64,000 nt of DNA, from contig JAJDCO010000038.1 in the NCBI GenBank assembly GCA_029260795.1, positions 31,002 through 95,001 on the forward strand, written 5' to 3'. This DNA comes from Planctomycetota bacterium. GTDB lineage: Bacteria; Planctomycetota; OFTM77. The position numbers and the translations under genes are program-made. Numbering within the stretch: position 1 is the stretch's first letter; each line of letters opens with the position of its first letter. The notes under the pieces were generated by a model that worked only from the letters and a program-made list of their open reading frames with translations, did no database searches and was not told the DNA's origin. Below, in pieces: positions 21,851 through 30,898 of the stretch.

Positions 21851-24394
21851 ATGAGACGAATCGCGGTGGCCGTCACCCTCGCGGGGGTCGGCGTTCTCAT
21901 GCTGGGCTGGGGCATCGCCGCACTGCTCGAAGATCCGAGCACGGCGAGGGATTCGGACGAGTCGTGGGATCTCGAAGACCTCTCTCGGCTCTCGAAGTCC
22001 GCCGCACAACCGTTGGCCGATCTCGAGATCAAGGCCAGCGACGGTGACTCGCCGACGAACGCCGTGTCTTCCGATCCCGAGCAGCCGCCCGGCATCGAGA
22101 TCGTCCGACCGGTCGGAGAGCCGAACCTCTTTGGCACCGTCCGACATGCGACGACTGGTTCGGCTTGCCCGGGTGCGCTCGTCCAGCTGTTTCAGCTCGG
22201 TCGGTCGGTGCGGACGCGCTCCGACGAATCGGGGCGCTTCGCGTTGCCGCAGCTCGCGTCCGGCCCAGGAACCCTCCTCGCCTGGGACGAGAACACGGGC
22301 GGCCTCGCGACACTGGGCCCGCTCCTCCTTCGCATCGAGCCCTATCGAGGGCTCGAGCTCGAGCTCGAGCCACCTCGCACACTCAAAGGAGTCGTCGTCG
22401 ACGCCGTCAGCGGGGTGCACTTGGGCGAGGCCCAGGTTCGCATCGTTCCTTCGGAGCTCGCCCGATCCGTCATCAATGAGACATTCGCTTGGGAGCCCGT
22501 GGCGTCCGCCCTCGACGGACGATTCCTCATCGAAGACTGTCCGGCCACTCAGGAGATCGAGCTCGAGGTCACTTGTCGCGGATACGTGAAGCTTCGGGAG
22601 ACTCTACCGCTCACGCTCATCGACGATCGATCGGTCGAAGGCGGTGTTCGGCTGTCTCTCGAGCGCGGAGCCATCATTCCCGGGATCGTGCTCGCGAAAT
22701 CGGGTGAGCCCGTCCCGGGCTCCCAGGTGTATCTGAGTCGCAAGACGAAAGGGCAGGCTCCCATCTTCGATCACACTCGGACGATCGACGACGGCTCCTT
22801 CCAGCTGGAGTACGCGCCCGCGGGAAGCGGTTTGGAAGCGTCGGCCTTTCATCCCGAGCACGGGCTCACGACCCGGGCGCTCGAGGATCGGGTTGCCGGC
22901 GACTCGACTCCCATCGAGCTTCGATTCGTCGAGCCGGCGGTCATCGTCGGACGAGTCCGGAACAGCGACGACGAGCCGATGCCCAAGGTCTCGGTCCGTC
23001 TGGAGACCCCCGCAACTCTTCCGGCCGACGTGACTCGTGTTCTCGGACATCGAGCGCGAACGGATGCGGCGGGTCGCTTTCGCTTCCAGCACGTTCCGCC
23101 CGGCCGCTCCATCGTCCTCGCCGAGACGACGGGTCAGGTAACCGGGCGCCCCGTCACGCTCGAAGCCGGAGGAGAGGTAGAGATCGAGATCGTCGTTGCG
23201 ACACTCGGCACGATATCCGGCCAAGTGCAGGAGGTCGACGGCACACCCGTGGCGGGAGCGCAGATCCATTCCGCGTCGCGCCCGCCTCGCTCGGTGTTGG
23301 CCGGAGCGGTCGATCTGTGGCTGGAGCGGGACGAGACGCTCGATCCGAAGCCCTCGACCGTCTGGACGGACGACGCGGGGCAGTTCACCTTCCGGACGCC
23401 GTTGAGGCGCGGCAAGGTGACCTTGGTGGTGAGCGGCAAAGCGATCGCGACGAAGTACGTGAACGGGATTGCCGTCGGCACGACGGATCTCATCATCCAG
23501 GTCGACTCGGGTGCCACCCTTCGCCTGGAGGCGCGCATCGAGGGAACGACGTTGCCCGTGGAGCGAGTGACCGTCAAGTTCGATCGGCGTACGAGCTCGG
23601 AGTTCTTGTCGCCCGATGGTGTCTACGAGCTCCCGTCGCTCCCGAAGGGGCAATACAGCCTCGAGATCACCTCGCCGGGATTCCTGCCGGTGCCGCGTCG
23701 CCAGGTCCAGCTCCACGCAGGGCAGACGACGACCTTGAATCTGGAGCTGGCGCCGGCGGCCAGCCTGAGTGGCGCGATTCGATCCAGCAGCGGTGAGCCG
23801 GTCGGTGGCGTCCGCGTGTACGTCACCGACGTCGACGCGAACGCCCGTTACCTGAGCGAGCAGAAGGACATTCGAACGCTCTCACGCGAGCTCGCCCAGC
23901 AGCGGCTTCCCCGCGATGCTTTGCGGGAAGCGATTCGCAACCGGTTTCCCACTCAGACCGGCAACCCGGTGAAGTCGGTACGCTCGAACGCCGACGGGTC
24001 GTTTCGCTTCGTCGCGCTGCGTCCGGGCCGCTATCAGCTGACGATCGCTTCGAGCAGCAGCTCGCTGCTTCCGCCCGAGGAGGTGTGGTTGACCGCTGGC
24101 GCCGAGGAGAGCCGCGAGATCGTGCTGGAGGCAAATGCCCACGCCGAAGTGCAGGTGCTGAGCGACGAGCAGCAAGCCATCGACGACGCATCGGTCCGAC
24201 TTTCCGGAGGGCCAGCCCGGCTCTCGCTGTATCTCCGTGTGAGTGGCGACGGTGTCTATGCGAGCGGCCCCATCCTCCCGGGCACCTACCGCCTGCGGGT
24301 CAGCAAGCGCGGCTACAACACCATCAACCGCAATGTCACGGTCGAGGCGCACGGGGACCTCCACGAACCGGTCAGGCTGGAAAAGCGTCGGTGA
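21851..24394 (+). CDS. Membrane-anchored protein with repeated carboxypeptidase-regulatory-like domains
   Basis: 847 residues from MRRIAVAVTLAGVGVLMLGW, chosen because AGGAGAGG precedes this ATG. A single N-terminal helix (about residues 4-25) makes it a signal-anchored periplasmic or cell-surface protein. The rest is a chain of beta-sandwich domains of the carboxypeptidase D regulatory-like type. Recurring units are GxVxxxxTGxxxxGAxVxL followed by TDxxGxFxF and GxYxLxV, visible for example at LFGTVRHATTGSACPGALV, VTVKFDRRTSSEF and LSGAIRSSSGEPVGGVRVYV. No enzymatic motif was found. It is coupled by a GTGA overlap to the kinase-like gene that follows. A second protein of this type lies at 40582-42537. 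Confidence 0.85.
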   Translation: MRRIAVAVTLAGVGVLMLGWGIAALLEDPSTARDSDESWDLEDLSRLSKSAAQPLADLEIKASDGDSPTNAVSSDPEQPPGIEIVRPVGEPNLFGTVRHATTGSACPGALVQLFQLGRSVRTRSDESGRFALPQLASGPGTLLAWDENTGGLATLGPLLLRIEPYRGLELELEPPRTLKGVVVDAVSGVHLGEAQVRIVPSELARSVINETFAWEPVASALDGRFLIEDCPATQEIELEVTCRGYVKLRETLPLTLIDDRSVEGGVRLSLERGAIIPGIVLAKSGEPVPGSQVYLSRKTKGQAPIFDHTRTIDDGSFQLEYAPAGSGLEASAFHPEHGLTTRALEDRVAGDSTPIELRFVEPAVIVGRVRNSDDEPMPKVSVRLETPATLPADVTRVLGHRARTDAAGRFRFQHVPPGRSIVLAETTGQVTGRPVTLEAGGEVEIEIVVATLGTISGQVQEVDGTPVAGAQIHSASRPPRSVLAGAVDLWLERDETLDPKPSTVWTDDAGQFTFRTPLRRGKVTLVVSGKAIATKYVNGIAVGTTDLIIQVDSGATLRLEARIEGTTLPVERVTVKFDRRTSSEFLSPDGVYELPSLPKGQYSLEITSPGFLPVPRRQVQLHAGQTTTLNLELAPAASLSGAIRSSSGEPVGGVRVYVTDVDANARYLSEQKDIRTLSRELAQQRLPRDALREAIRNRFPTQTGNPVKSVRSNADGSFRFVALRPGRYQLTIASSSSSLLPPEEVWLTAGAEESREIVLEANAHAEVQVLSDEQQAIDDASVRLSGGPARLSLYLRVSGDGVYASGPILPGTYRLRVSKRGYNTINRNVTVEAHGDLHEPVRLEKRR

Positions 24395-25215
24395 GGAAGC
24401 ACCGCTTCGCCTACTTGCCCGACTATGAGGGGCTGCTCCGTCAGGCCGATCTCCGCTCGACACGACAGATGCTCCACAAGCGAGGACCGATCATCACCCG
24501 GTCGTCGAGCTCGGAGACTTTGCGGATCACGGTGGACGGTGACTCACGCCGCCTCTACCTGAAGCGCCTTCACGTGACGGGAGCTCGACGCAAGTGGCGC
24601 GGCTTCCTCCGGAACACGTTCTTCGGAAGCAGCCGGATTCGGTCCGAGTGGCTCGTGCTGCTTCGATTGCACGACGAGTGCCTGAATCCGGTCGAGCCGA
24701 TTGCCACCGGTGAGATTCGAACGCTCCGGTTCCTCGATCACGCGTTTCTGATCACGCTCGAGCTGGCAGGGAGCACGCCGCTGGACGAGCTGCTTCCCCG
24801 TGAGCTCCGTCGATGGTCCGAGCGCGACCGGCGTCGGTTCGGAAAGTCCCTGTCCCACTTCGTAGCGACCCTTCATGATGCCGGCTACGTCGACCGCGAC
24901 CTTCATTGGCGTAACCTCCTCTGCGTCTTGCCGGAAGATCACGAGCAGCCCATTCGCATTGGCAAGATCGATTCGCCTCGCGGGTCGTGGCCTCGTCAAC
25001 GCCTCCGTCGAAAGCGCGGCGCGCTCCGCGACCTGGCGGCGCTCGATCTTCATGCGCCTCGATACTTCCGACGCACCGAGCGACTGCGCTTCCTCCGAGA
25101 CTACCTCGGCGGCGCCGACCCGAGAGATCTCGCTCGCGAGGTCTTGTCGGTTCGGCCGGTGGTCGCCTCCCGGGAAGGTTGGCGTCCCCTGCGGGGGGAG
25201 ACCGAGGTCGAATGA
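24391..25215 (+). CDS. WaaP/RIO-like lipopolysaccharide kinase family protein
   Basis: 274 residues from a GTG whose bases overlap the previous stop (GTGA). The protein-kinase-like fold is readable: K58 in LYLKR as ATP-binding lysine, E86 in RSEWLVLLRL, catalytic loop HDAGYVDRDLHWRNLL with D170 and N175, and a DFG-equivalent D194 in GKIDSPRG. The HxxGxxxRDLxxxN pattern is that of WaaP/InaA kinases, which phosphorylate the heptose/Kdo core of lipopolysaccharide. RKWRGFLRN and similar basic runs suggest a membrane-associated protein. Its substrate here is not known; the coupling to an envelope protein is consistent with an envelope role. Confidence 0.8.
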   Translation: MRKHRFAYLPDYEGLLRQADLRSTRQMLHKRGPIITRSSSSETLRITVDGDSRRLYLKRLHVTGARRKWRGFLRNTFFGSSRIRSEWLVLLRLHDECLNPVEPIATGEIRTLRFLDHAFLITLELAGSTPLDELLPRELRRWSERDRRRFGKSLSHFVATLHDAGYVDRDLHWRNLLCVLPEDHEQPIRIGKIDSPRGSWPRQRLRRKRGALRDLAALDLHAPRYFRRTERLRFLRDYLGGADPRDLAREVLSVRPVVASREGWRPLRGETEVE

Positions 25216-25225
25216 GCCGGTCCGA

Positions 25226-25678
25226 TCACCCGCGAGCAGAGCGGCTGTTCAGGACGAAGGTCACGGGTCCGTCGTTGAGGAGCTCGACGTCCATGGCGGC
25301 CGCGAACCGGCCGGTCGCCACTCGGAGCCCGGCCTCGCGGCAACCGGCCACAAAACGCTCGTAGAGCTCTTCGGCGCGCTCGGGAGGTGCCGCACGATCG
25401 AACGAAGGCCGCCGTCCCTTGCGCCCATCGGCACACAGGGTGAACTGCGAGACGACGAGGATCTCGCCTCCAGTGTCTCTGAGTGATCGGTTCATGCGGC
25501 CAGCGTCATCCGGGAAGATCCGATACCCGAGCACTCGGTCGAGCAGAGCATCGCCATCGCGCTCGTCGTCGTCGGCGAACACACCGACGAGAGCCAGAAT
25601 GCCCTCGCCGATCCGACCGACTTCGTCGCCCGCGACCGTGACCGAGGCCCTCCGCACGCGTTGAACGACCGTGATCAC
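25226..25678 (-). CDS. dtd: D-aminoacyl-tRNA deacylase
   Basis: 150 residues, the normal length. It removes D-amino acids (and misacylated glycine) from tRNA. The two signature motifs are intact: [17 protein letters not shown] (from residue 77) and NDGPVTF (from residue 135), whose Gly-Pro pair reaches into the partner subunit's active site. It starts at a GTG that overlaps the stop of the upstream TPR lipoprotein gene (GTGA), so the two are translationally coupled. It converges on the WaaP-like gene ten bases away. Confidence 0.96.
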   Translation of the reverse strand: MITVVQRVRRASVTVAGDEVGRIGEGILALVGVFADDDERDGDALLDRVLGYRIFPDDAGRMNRSLRDTGGEILVVSQFTLCADGRKGRRPSFDRAAPPERAEELYERFVAGCREAGLRVATGRFAAAMDVELLNDGPVTFVLNSRSARG

Positions 25679-26742
25679 TTGGGCGACTCCTGAATCTGAC
25701 GCTCGAGGCGATTGATCGCGTTGATGACGAAGAACTCATTGGTGAGCTGTGGAAAGCGCCGCGGCCCTCCCCCATCGAGGAAGGCACGGTAGCTGGCCAC
25801 CGCCTGGCGAGGATCGTCGAGATAGTCCTCGTAGAGGATCGCGAGATTCAGCCGGGCTTCGAGCCACGAGGAGTCGAGTCCCAGGATACGCTCGTAGAGT
25901 GCCTCCGCCGTCTCGTAGTCGCCTTCGAGGGTCTCGAGGTGAGCCAGGTTGTTGAACACGTCGATCAGGCGATCGAGCGGGAGCCCGCCCGCGTTCTGCG
26001 TAATCAGATCTCGGTAGATTCGGCCAGCCTCGGCCTTTTGGTCGAGGTGAAGATGCAGGAGCCGGGCGTAGTTGAACCGCGCATCGGCATCCTGGGGGCG
26101 AAGCTCGAGATAGCTTCGATAGAACCTCGCCGACTCGGGGTAATGCTCGCGCTCGAGCTCGACCTCCGCCGCCTCGAGATACGGATCGGGCCAACTGGGC
26201 CGACGATCGATCGCATGCTCGAATGCTTCGACGGCACGCAGGCGGCGCTGCTGACGACGATGCAAGAACCCGATCCCATACCACGCCCAGTAGTTGTCGT
26301 CGTCGATCCCGATCGCGTTCTCGAGCAAGCGAACGGCTTCGCGATCATCGTCGACCAGTCGGGCCGACAAGGTGGCAAACAACGAGTAGAGGAAGTCCCC
26401 GGCCCCTTGCGATTGCTCGTACCACTTCCAGTACTGCTCGCGAACACGCTCTCGAAGACCCGCCTCGATCATGTCGTCCTGAAAGAGACGATGCGTCGGG
26501 ACGTGGTGCGGGTTCGATTCGAGGAACGCCACGAAGCCTTGCCACCGCTCCTCGATCGGGAGCTCGCTCCGTCGAGCGCGAAGCCCTTCGAGCTCAGCGG
26601 CGGCCGTGGCATCCAGGACCTCGTAGGGTGAGATCTCGGGCACGGACGAGCAACCGACGACCGCCAGGGACACGAGGGCGAAGAGGAGTGCGACTCCGAG
26701 CTCAGTCGCGGCTCGTCCGAGGTGCCGCCCAGCCCCCCCCAT
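25675..26742 (-). CDS. TPR-repeat lipoprotein
   Basis: 355 residues from [20 protein letters not shown]. This start gives a complete lipoprotein signal with lipobox AVVGC (Cys31) and has GAGG six bases upstream. The mature part contains TPR-like helical pairs, seen at [60 protein letters not shown] and [20 protein letters not shown] (about residues 150-320). Such lipoproteins usually scaffold envelope complexes. It overlaps the preceding lipoprotein gene by 41 bases and is coupled to dtd. Partner unknown. Confidence 0.82.
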   Translation of the reverse strand: MGGAGRHLGRAATELGVALLFALVSLAVVGCSSVPEISPYEVLDATAAAELEGLRARRSELPIEERWQGFVAFLESNPHHVPTHRLFQDDMIEAGLRERVREQYWKWYEQSQGAGDFLYSLFATLSARLVDDDREAVRLLENAIGIDDDNYWAWYGIGFLHRRQQRRLRAVEAFEHAIDRRPSWPDPYLEAAEVELEREHYPESARFYRSYLELRPQDADARFNYARLLHLHLDQKAEAGRIYRDLITQNAGGLPLDRLIDVFNNLAHLETLEGDYETAEALYERILGLDSSWLEARLNLAILYEDYLDDPRQAVASYRAFLDGGGPRRFPQLTNEFFVINAINRLERQIQESPK

Positions 26743-27229
26743 CGACGGCCTCGAGTGGCTCCACCCGGTCGTCGCGAATGACGAGGCGCTCGCCGGCGAT
26801 CCGACGTCCATTCTGGATGAAGACGGCATCTCCAACCGCCACGATCTCGAGGTGAGGCAGGGTCTCGACACCGTCGCCCCCTTCGAAGACGCAGCGGATC
26901 GCCGAGTCCGCATGAATGCGCAGGTTTTCCAGTGAGAGACCGAGTGGCCGCACCGGATCGACCATGCGGGCGACGAGCTCGATTCGACCGACGGCTCCAT
27001 CCTCGAAGACCTGATCGGTGTTGCTTCGAGAAAAGGTCGGCACCGCTCGTCCCATGAGCGCCCGCCAGCCTCGGACGTGGACCTCCCGCGCGATGAGGGT
27101 TCCCTCTTGATCGAGATGCGTCCGTGCGAGCTGGATCTGCTGAAGCACCTCCTCTTGGGACGGGGCGGACTGACAGCTCCACAGAGCAACGAGGCCGAAG
27201 CCCCAGGCGATGGCATGGCGACGAAGCAT
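26702..27229 (-). CDS. Small lipoprotein, LptA/LptC-like in appearance
   Basis: 175 residues from MLRRHAIAWGFGLVALWSC, a lipoprotein signal with lipobox ALWSC, and GGAGG ten bases before the ATG. The mature part is beta-rich. AVGDAVFIQNGRRIAGERLV then VIRDDRVEPLE resembles the repeated strands of OstA/LptC-type lipopolysaccharide transport proteins. That is a weak resemblance, not a family match. It is first in a three-gene unit with the TPR lipoprotein and dtd, overlapping the former. I would describe it as a lipoprotein of unknown function. Confidence 0.65.
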   Translation of the reverse strand: MLRRHAIAWGFGLVALWSCQSAPSQEEVLQQIQLARTHLDQEGTLIAREVHVRGWRALMGRAVPTFSRSNTDQVFEDGAVGRIELVARMVDPVRPLGLSLENLRIHADSAIRCVFEGGDGVETLPHLEIVAVGDAVFIQNGRRIAGERLVIRDDRVEPLEAVDGGGWAAPRTSRD

Positions 27230-27436
27230 GAGTGCGAGTCCTCCGACGTTCCGGGCGGCCGAACGAGGCGAGGCCGCGTGTCCGTCGACCTCCCAGTTGA
27301 GGTATCGGCGAATCCGGGCCCCGACCTTTGGCCACATCGAGAGGTCAGGAGAGCTCGCGCCCCGGGACGGATCCACGCTCCCAATGCAAGGGTGTCCGCC
27401 GACGGGTGAGGTTTCCGAGGGCTGCCGATTTCCACG

Positions 27437-27464
27437 TTGGAGCCATTCCGGGATCGGGTATAAG
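27437..27464 (+). promoter_or_regulatory. Promoter of the lipoprotein-mlaEFD operon
   Basis: TTGGAG, 16 bases, TATAAG, predicting a start near 27471. It lies in the 398-base divergent gap 27230-27627, which otherwise shows nothing. The leader to the GTG at 27628 would be about 155 bases. Confidence 0.55.
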
Positions 27465-27627
27465 GAAAACCTCGCCTAGCACCGGAACCAGGCCGGCAGG
27501 CTCGCCTTCGGAGTGATCGCCGACGGCAGCGGAAGCGAGTGAGCTCCCGCCCGTGGGTCGAGCTCGGGGGAGCGCGTCGAGCCTAGCAATCGGGGACGGG
27601 ACCGTCAAGCGAGGCCAGGGAGGGGAT

Positions 27628-29235
27628 GTGGCGCGCAAACGCCGCCTAACAATTGGCTTACGCTCCATGCTCGCGAGGTGTGGCGCTCTGGGCCTGATCC
27701 TCGGTTGGGGAGTGTGGTTGCCATCTTGCCGCCTGACGCCGACCGGCGAGAGCTCCTTGGACCTGGGCCCCTTCTACCGAGAGGAGGCGTACCCGGCCGA
27801 AGCGACCGCGTGGACGGGAGTCGTCGTTCCCTTCTTCTCGATCGCCGAACGGGGAGATGCGACTCACATCGCCCTCCGCCCCCTGTTCGATTACAAGGAG
27901 TTCGAAGGCGGAGAGCGCGGGATGTGGGAGGCGCTGTACCCGATCGCGCGCTATCGGTGGAATGCCTGGGAGAAGAACCTCCAGGTCTTGCCGCTCTTCT
28001 TTCACCGTCGGCGCAAGATCGGCACACCGCTCGAAGAGGTGGATTGGTCGCTGATTCCGTTCTTGTGGGGTGGCTCGTCTCGCTCGGGCGAAGAGAACTA
28101 CTTCGCCTTGTTCCCGCTCTTCGGATCGATCCACTCGTTCCTCTCGTACGAGCGCTTCCGGTTCTTCCTGTTCCCGCTTTACTCGGACTCGACGAAGCTG
28201 CAGTACGGGGAGCGCAAGAACTCGGTGAACTTGCTGTGGCCGCTAATCGGTTGGGCCAGCGGAGGCGGTGAAGAGTCGTTCCGGTTCTTGCCGTTCTACG
28301 GGCACACGAAGCTCCGGGACCCGATGCGGGACGTCGATCTCTACGAGCGCTCGTATTACTTGTGGCCATTCATCCACGTGCAACGGAACGAGCTGGACAC
28401 CGACGACCCGACGTCGGGCTGGATGATCTGGCCCCTGTACGGTCAGGAGCTGTCCGAGCGCAGCCGGCAGTACACGGCCCTGTGGCCGATCTTCGGCTAC
28501 TCGGAGTTCGACGCGAACCCGAAGAACCCGGTCGACTCGGACCGGACGATGCTCGATCTTTTCGCGGGGTTGGTGAAGGTTCACCGAGGCGGCCGGAAGA
28601 CGAGCGAAGGAAAGTGGGCCGATCCCCAGAGATACCGCATCTTGCCATTTTACCACTGGTACCATACCGGGGAGCTCACGAGCGAAGGCTGGCTGTGGCC
28701 GCTGATCTGGGACCGGCAGGAGCGCTTGATCGAGTCGACGAAAGACTCGTTCTACGTCGTTCCGTTCTTCTATCAGACGGACAAGGTGTACCGACGGACG
28801 GGCGAGCGGGAGAGCTTCTTGAAGCTGTGGCCTTTGTTCCATTCCGAGCGCTTGCGGGACGGCTCGAGCGACTTTGGCTTGCTGTCGCTGTACTTCCTGC
28901 GTACGACGCTCAAGGCCGAGGAGGGGACGTTCCAGTCGATGTTGGAGGGTGTCGACCGTCACTACGGTTTCCTGTGGACGCTCTACCGGGAGCGGCACAC
29001 CGCGGAGGGCGGACATCACCGAGAGCTGTTCTTGAAGCTCTACGATCAGTACTGGGACGCCGAGCAGGAGTCGATCTCGGTGCCCTTGCTCTTTCACTAC
29101 GACTGGAACGAGCCGCGCGACACGAGTCGGCACTCGTTCTTGCTCGGTCTGGTGCAGGTCCACAACCGACGGGGCGAGGGCTCACTGCAGCTGCTCTACC
29201 TGCCGCCATTCATCCATTGGGGAGAGGAGCGATGA
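27628..29235 (+). CDS. Aromatic-repeat lipoprotein, first gene of an Mla-type operon
   Basis: 535 residues from a GTG preceded by GGGAGGGG. The N-terminus (RKRR, hydrophobic stretch, WLPSC lipobox at about Cys34) is a lipoprotein signal. The mature protein repeats a short aromatic motif roughly every 25-45 residues: YPIARYRWNAW, VLPLFFHRRR, FALFPLFGS, FFLFPLYSDS, LLWPLIGW, RFLPFYGH, LWPFIHV, MIWPLYGQ, ALWPIFGYSE, RILPFYHWYH, WLWPLIWDRQ and LKLWPLFHSE. The (L/F)WPL(F/Y/I) core suggests a repeated beta-hairpin, possibly a beta-propeller or barrel-like fold in the outer membrane. No known domain was recognised. Its stop overlaps the mlaE ATG (ATGA), tying it to lipid transport. Confidence 0.85.
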   Translation: MARKRRLTIGLRSMLARCGALGLILGWGVWLPSCRLTPTGESSLDLGPFYREEAYPAEATAWTGVVVPFFSIAERGDATHIALRPLFDYKEFEGGERGMWEALYPIARYRWNAWEKNLQVLPLFFHRRRKIGTPLEEVDWSLIPFLWGGSSRSGEENYFALFPLFGSIHSFLSYERFRFFLFPLYSDSTKLQYGERKNSVNLLWPLIGWASGGGEESFRFLPFYGHTKLRDPMRDVDLYERSYYLWPFIHVQRNELDTDDPTSGWMIWPLYGQELSERSRQYTALWPIFGYSEFDANPKNPVDSDRTMLDLFAGLVKVHRGGRKTSEGKWADPQRYRILPFYHWYHTGELTSEGWLWPLIWDRQERLIESTKDSFYVVPFFYQTDKVYRRTGERESFLKLWPLFHSERLRDGSSDFGLLSLYFLRTTLKAEEGTFQSMLEGVDRHYGFLWTLYRERHTAEGGHHRELFLKLYDQYWDAEQESISVPLLFHYDWNEPRDTSRHSFLLGLVQVHNRRGEGSLQLLYLPPFIHWGEER

Positions 29236-30095
29236 CCGGTCCCGCGCGTAAGGCGGTCGAGCGTCTGTCTCCGGTGTTCGGGCCGTTGGGACGCCTCGTG
29301 ACGGACCAGTTCGGCGCCTTCAAGAGCCGGCTGCTGGAGCAATGCCGCCGCTCGGCTTTTGGCCTGCTGCTGCTGCCACGCGCGGGCCTGAGGCTGCCGA
29401 GCGTCTACGTCAAGCGGCGCGAGATCATGCAGCAGCTCTACAACTGCGGTGTGAAATCGTTCGCGGTGACGATGGTGGTCATCTTCTTCACGGGCTTCAT
29501 CTTGTCACTGCAAACGGGAGTGGTCCTCAAGGACTTCGGCGCGCAGGACCAGGTGGGTCAGCTGGTGGTGGTGGCCATGTTTCGGGAGATGGGTCCCTTC
29601 ATCACGGGTCTCATCTTGGCAGCGACGGTCGGGTCGGCGATGGCGGCCGAGCTGGGCACGATGACCATCAGCCAGGAGATCGACGCGCTCGAGCTGATGT
29701 CGATCGACCCAATCAAGTTCTTGGTCCTGCCGCGGATCTTGGCGATGGCGATCATCGGCCCCGTGATGACGATCTTCGCCAACTACGTAGCGATCATCGG
29801 TGGCGCGATCATCGCCGCGAACGAGTTCGGAGTTCCGTTCGACAAGTTCTTCCAGCTCGGACGCGACGCTCTCGCCCAGCAGGAGCGCTACTTCTTCATG
29901 CCGAAAGACATGTTCGTCGGGTACTTCAAGGCCTTCATCTTTGCGCTGATCATCTCCTCGGTCGGCTGTGCCCAAGGCTTGCTGACCTCGGGTGGAGCAC
30001 TGGGAGTCGGTCGAGCGACGCGAGCGGCCGTCGTCTACTCGTTCGTTCTGATCATCATCGTCGGCTACTACATCACCTGGTTCTTCTACACGTGA
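29232..30095 (+). CDS. mlaE: MlaE-family ABC transporter permease
   Basis: 287 residues from ATG in an ATGA overlap with the lipoprotein gene. It is the inner-membrane permease of Mla/MCE lipid transport. The MlaE core is clear: REIMQQLYNCGVKSF, FILSLQTGVVL, REMGPFITGLILAATVGSAM then AAELGTMTISQEIDALELM with the conserved Glu, and four to five further hydrophobic helices to the C-terminus. It pairs with the ATPase encoded immediately downstream through a GTGA overlap. Confidence 0.94.
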   Translation: MTGPARKAVERLSPVFGPLGRLVTDQFGAFKSRLLEQCRRSAFGLLLLPRAGLRLPSVYVKRREIMQQLYNCGVKSFAVTMVVIFFTGFILSLQTGVVLKDFGAQDQVGQLVVVAMFREMGPFITGLILAATVGSAMAAELGTMTISQEIDALELMSIDPIKFLVLPRILAMAIIGPVMTIFANYVAIIGGAIIAANEFGVPFDKFFQLGRDALAQQERYFFMPKDMFVGYFKAFIFALIISSVGCAQGLLTSGGALGVGRATRAAVVYSFVLIIIVGYYITWFFYT

Positions 30096-30838
30096 TCCAG
30101 TTCATCGACGTCATCAAGCGGCTCGACAACCGCAGAATCCTGGACGAGCTCAACCTCAATGTCCGCACCGGTGAGACCTACGTCATCATCGGCGGCAGTG
30201 GCACGGGCAAGAGCGTGACGCTCAAGCACATGGTCGGCTTGATGCGGCCGGACTCCGGGCAGGTGCTGATCGATGACTCCGACATCGGAAACGCGGATTC
30301 CAAGCAGCTCCGGAGGCTCCGACGGAAGTTCGGATTCGTCTTTCAGGACGCGGCTCTGATCAACTGGCTCTCGGTCGGACAGAACATCGCGCTCCCACTC
30401 CGCGAGCACACCGATCTCTCCGAAGAGGAGATCACCGAGACTGTGCGCGAGAAGCTGGCCCTCGTCAGCTTGAGTGGCATCGAGAAGAGGCTGCCTTCGA
30501 TGCTCTCGGGCGGCATGCGAAAGCGCGTCGGCCTCGCCCGCGCCATCGTCATGAACCCCGAGATCATCCTCTACGACGAGCCGACGGCCGGACTCGACCC
30601 CATCATGACCTCGGCCATCTCTCATCTCATTGCCGATCTCCAGCATCGCCTGCACACGACCTCCGTCGTCGTCACCCACGACATGGAGTCCGCCTACGTC
30701 GTCGCCGACCGAATCGGAATGCTCCACCAGGGCAAGGTGATCTGGGAAGGCACGCCGGACGAGATTCGCCGCGCTGACAATCCGCGGGTGAGCGCCTTCG
30801 TCGAAGGCCGCTACGACCCCAACCTCGACGAAGAATGA
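30092..30838 (+). CDS. mlaF: MlaF-family ABC transporter ATP-binding protein
   Basis: 248 residues from a GTG overlapping the mlaE stop. Walker A is GGSGTGKS (residues 34-41), Q-loop VFQDAALINW, signature LSGGMRKRVGLARA, Walker B IILYDEPTAGLD, and H-loop VVTHD. DAALINWLSVGQNIALPLRE is typical of the MlaF subgroup rather than of sugar or peptide transporters. It powers lipid movement by the MlaE/MlaD complex. Confidence 0.95.
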   Translation: MIQFIDVIKRLDNRRILDELNLNVRTGETYVIIGGSGTGKSVTLKHMVGLMRPDSGQVLIDDSDIGNADSKQLRRLRRKFGFVFQDAALINWLSVGQNIALPLREHTDLSEEEITETVREKLALVSLSGIEKRLPSMLSGGMRKRVGLARAIVMNPEIILYDEPTAGLDPIMTSAISHLIADLQHRLHTTSVVVTHDMESAYVVADRIGMLHQGKVIWEGTPDEIRRADNPRVSAFVEGRYDPNLDEE

Positions 30839-30898
30839 GAACCAACAGACCGGTCCGCCCTCTCGCGGCCGGCATCCTCGAGCCACTGGAAAGCTGAC

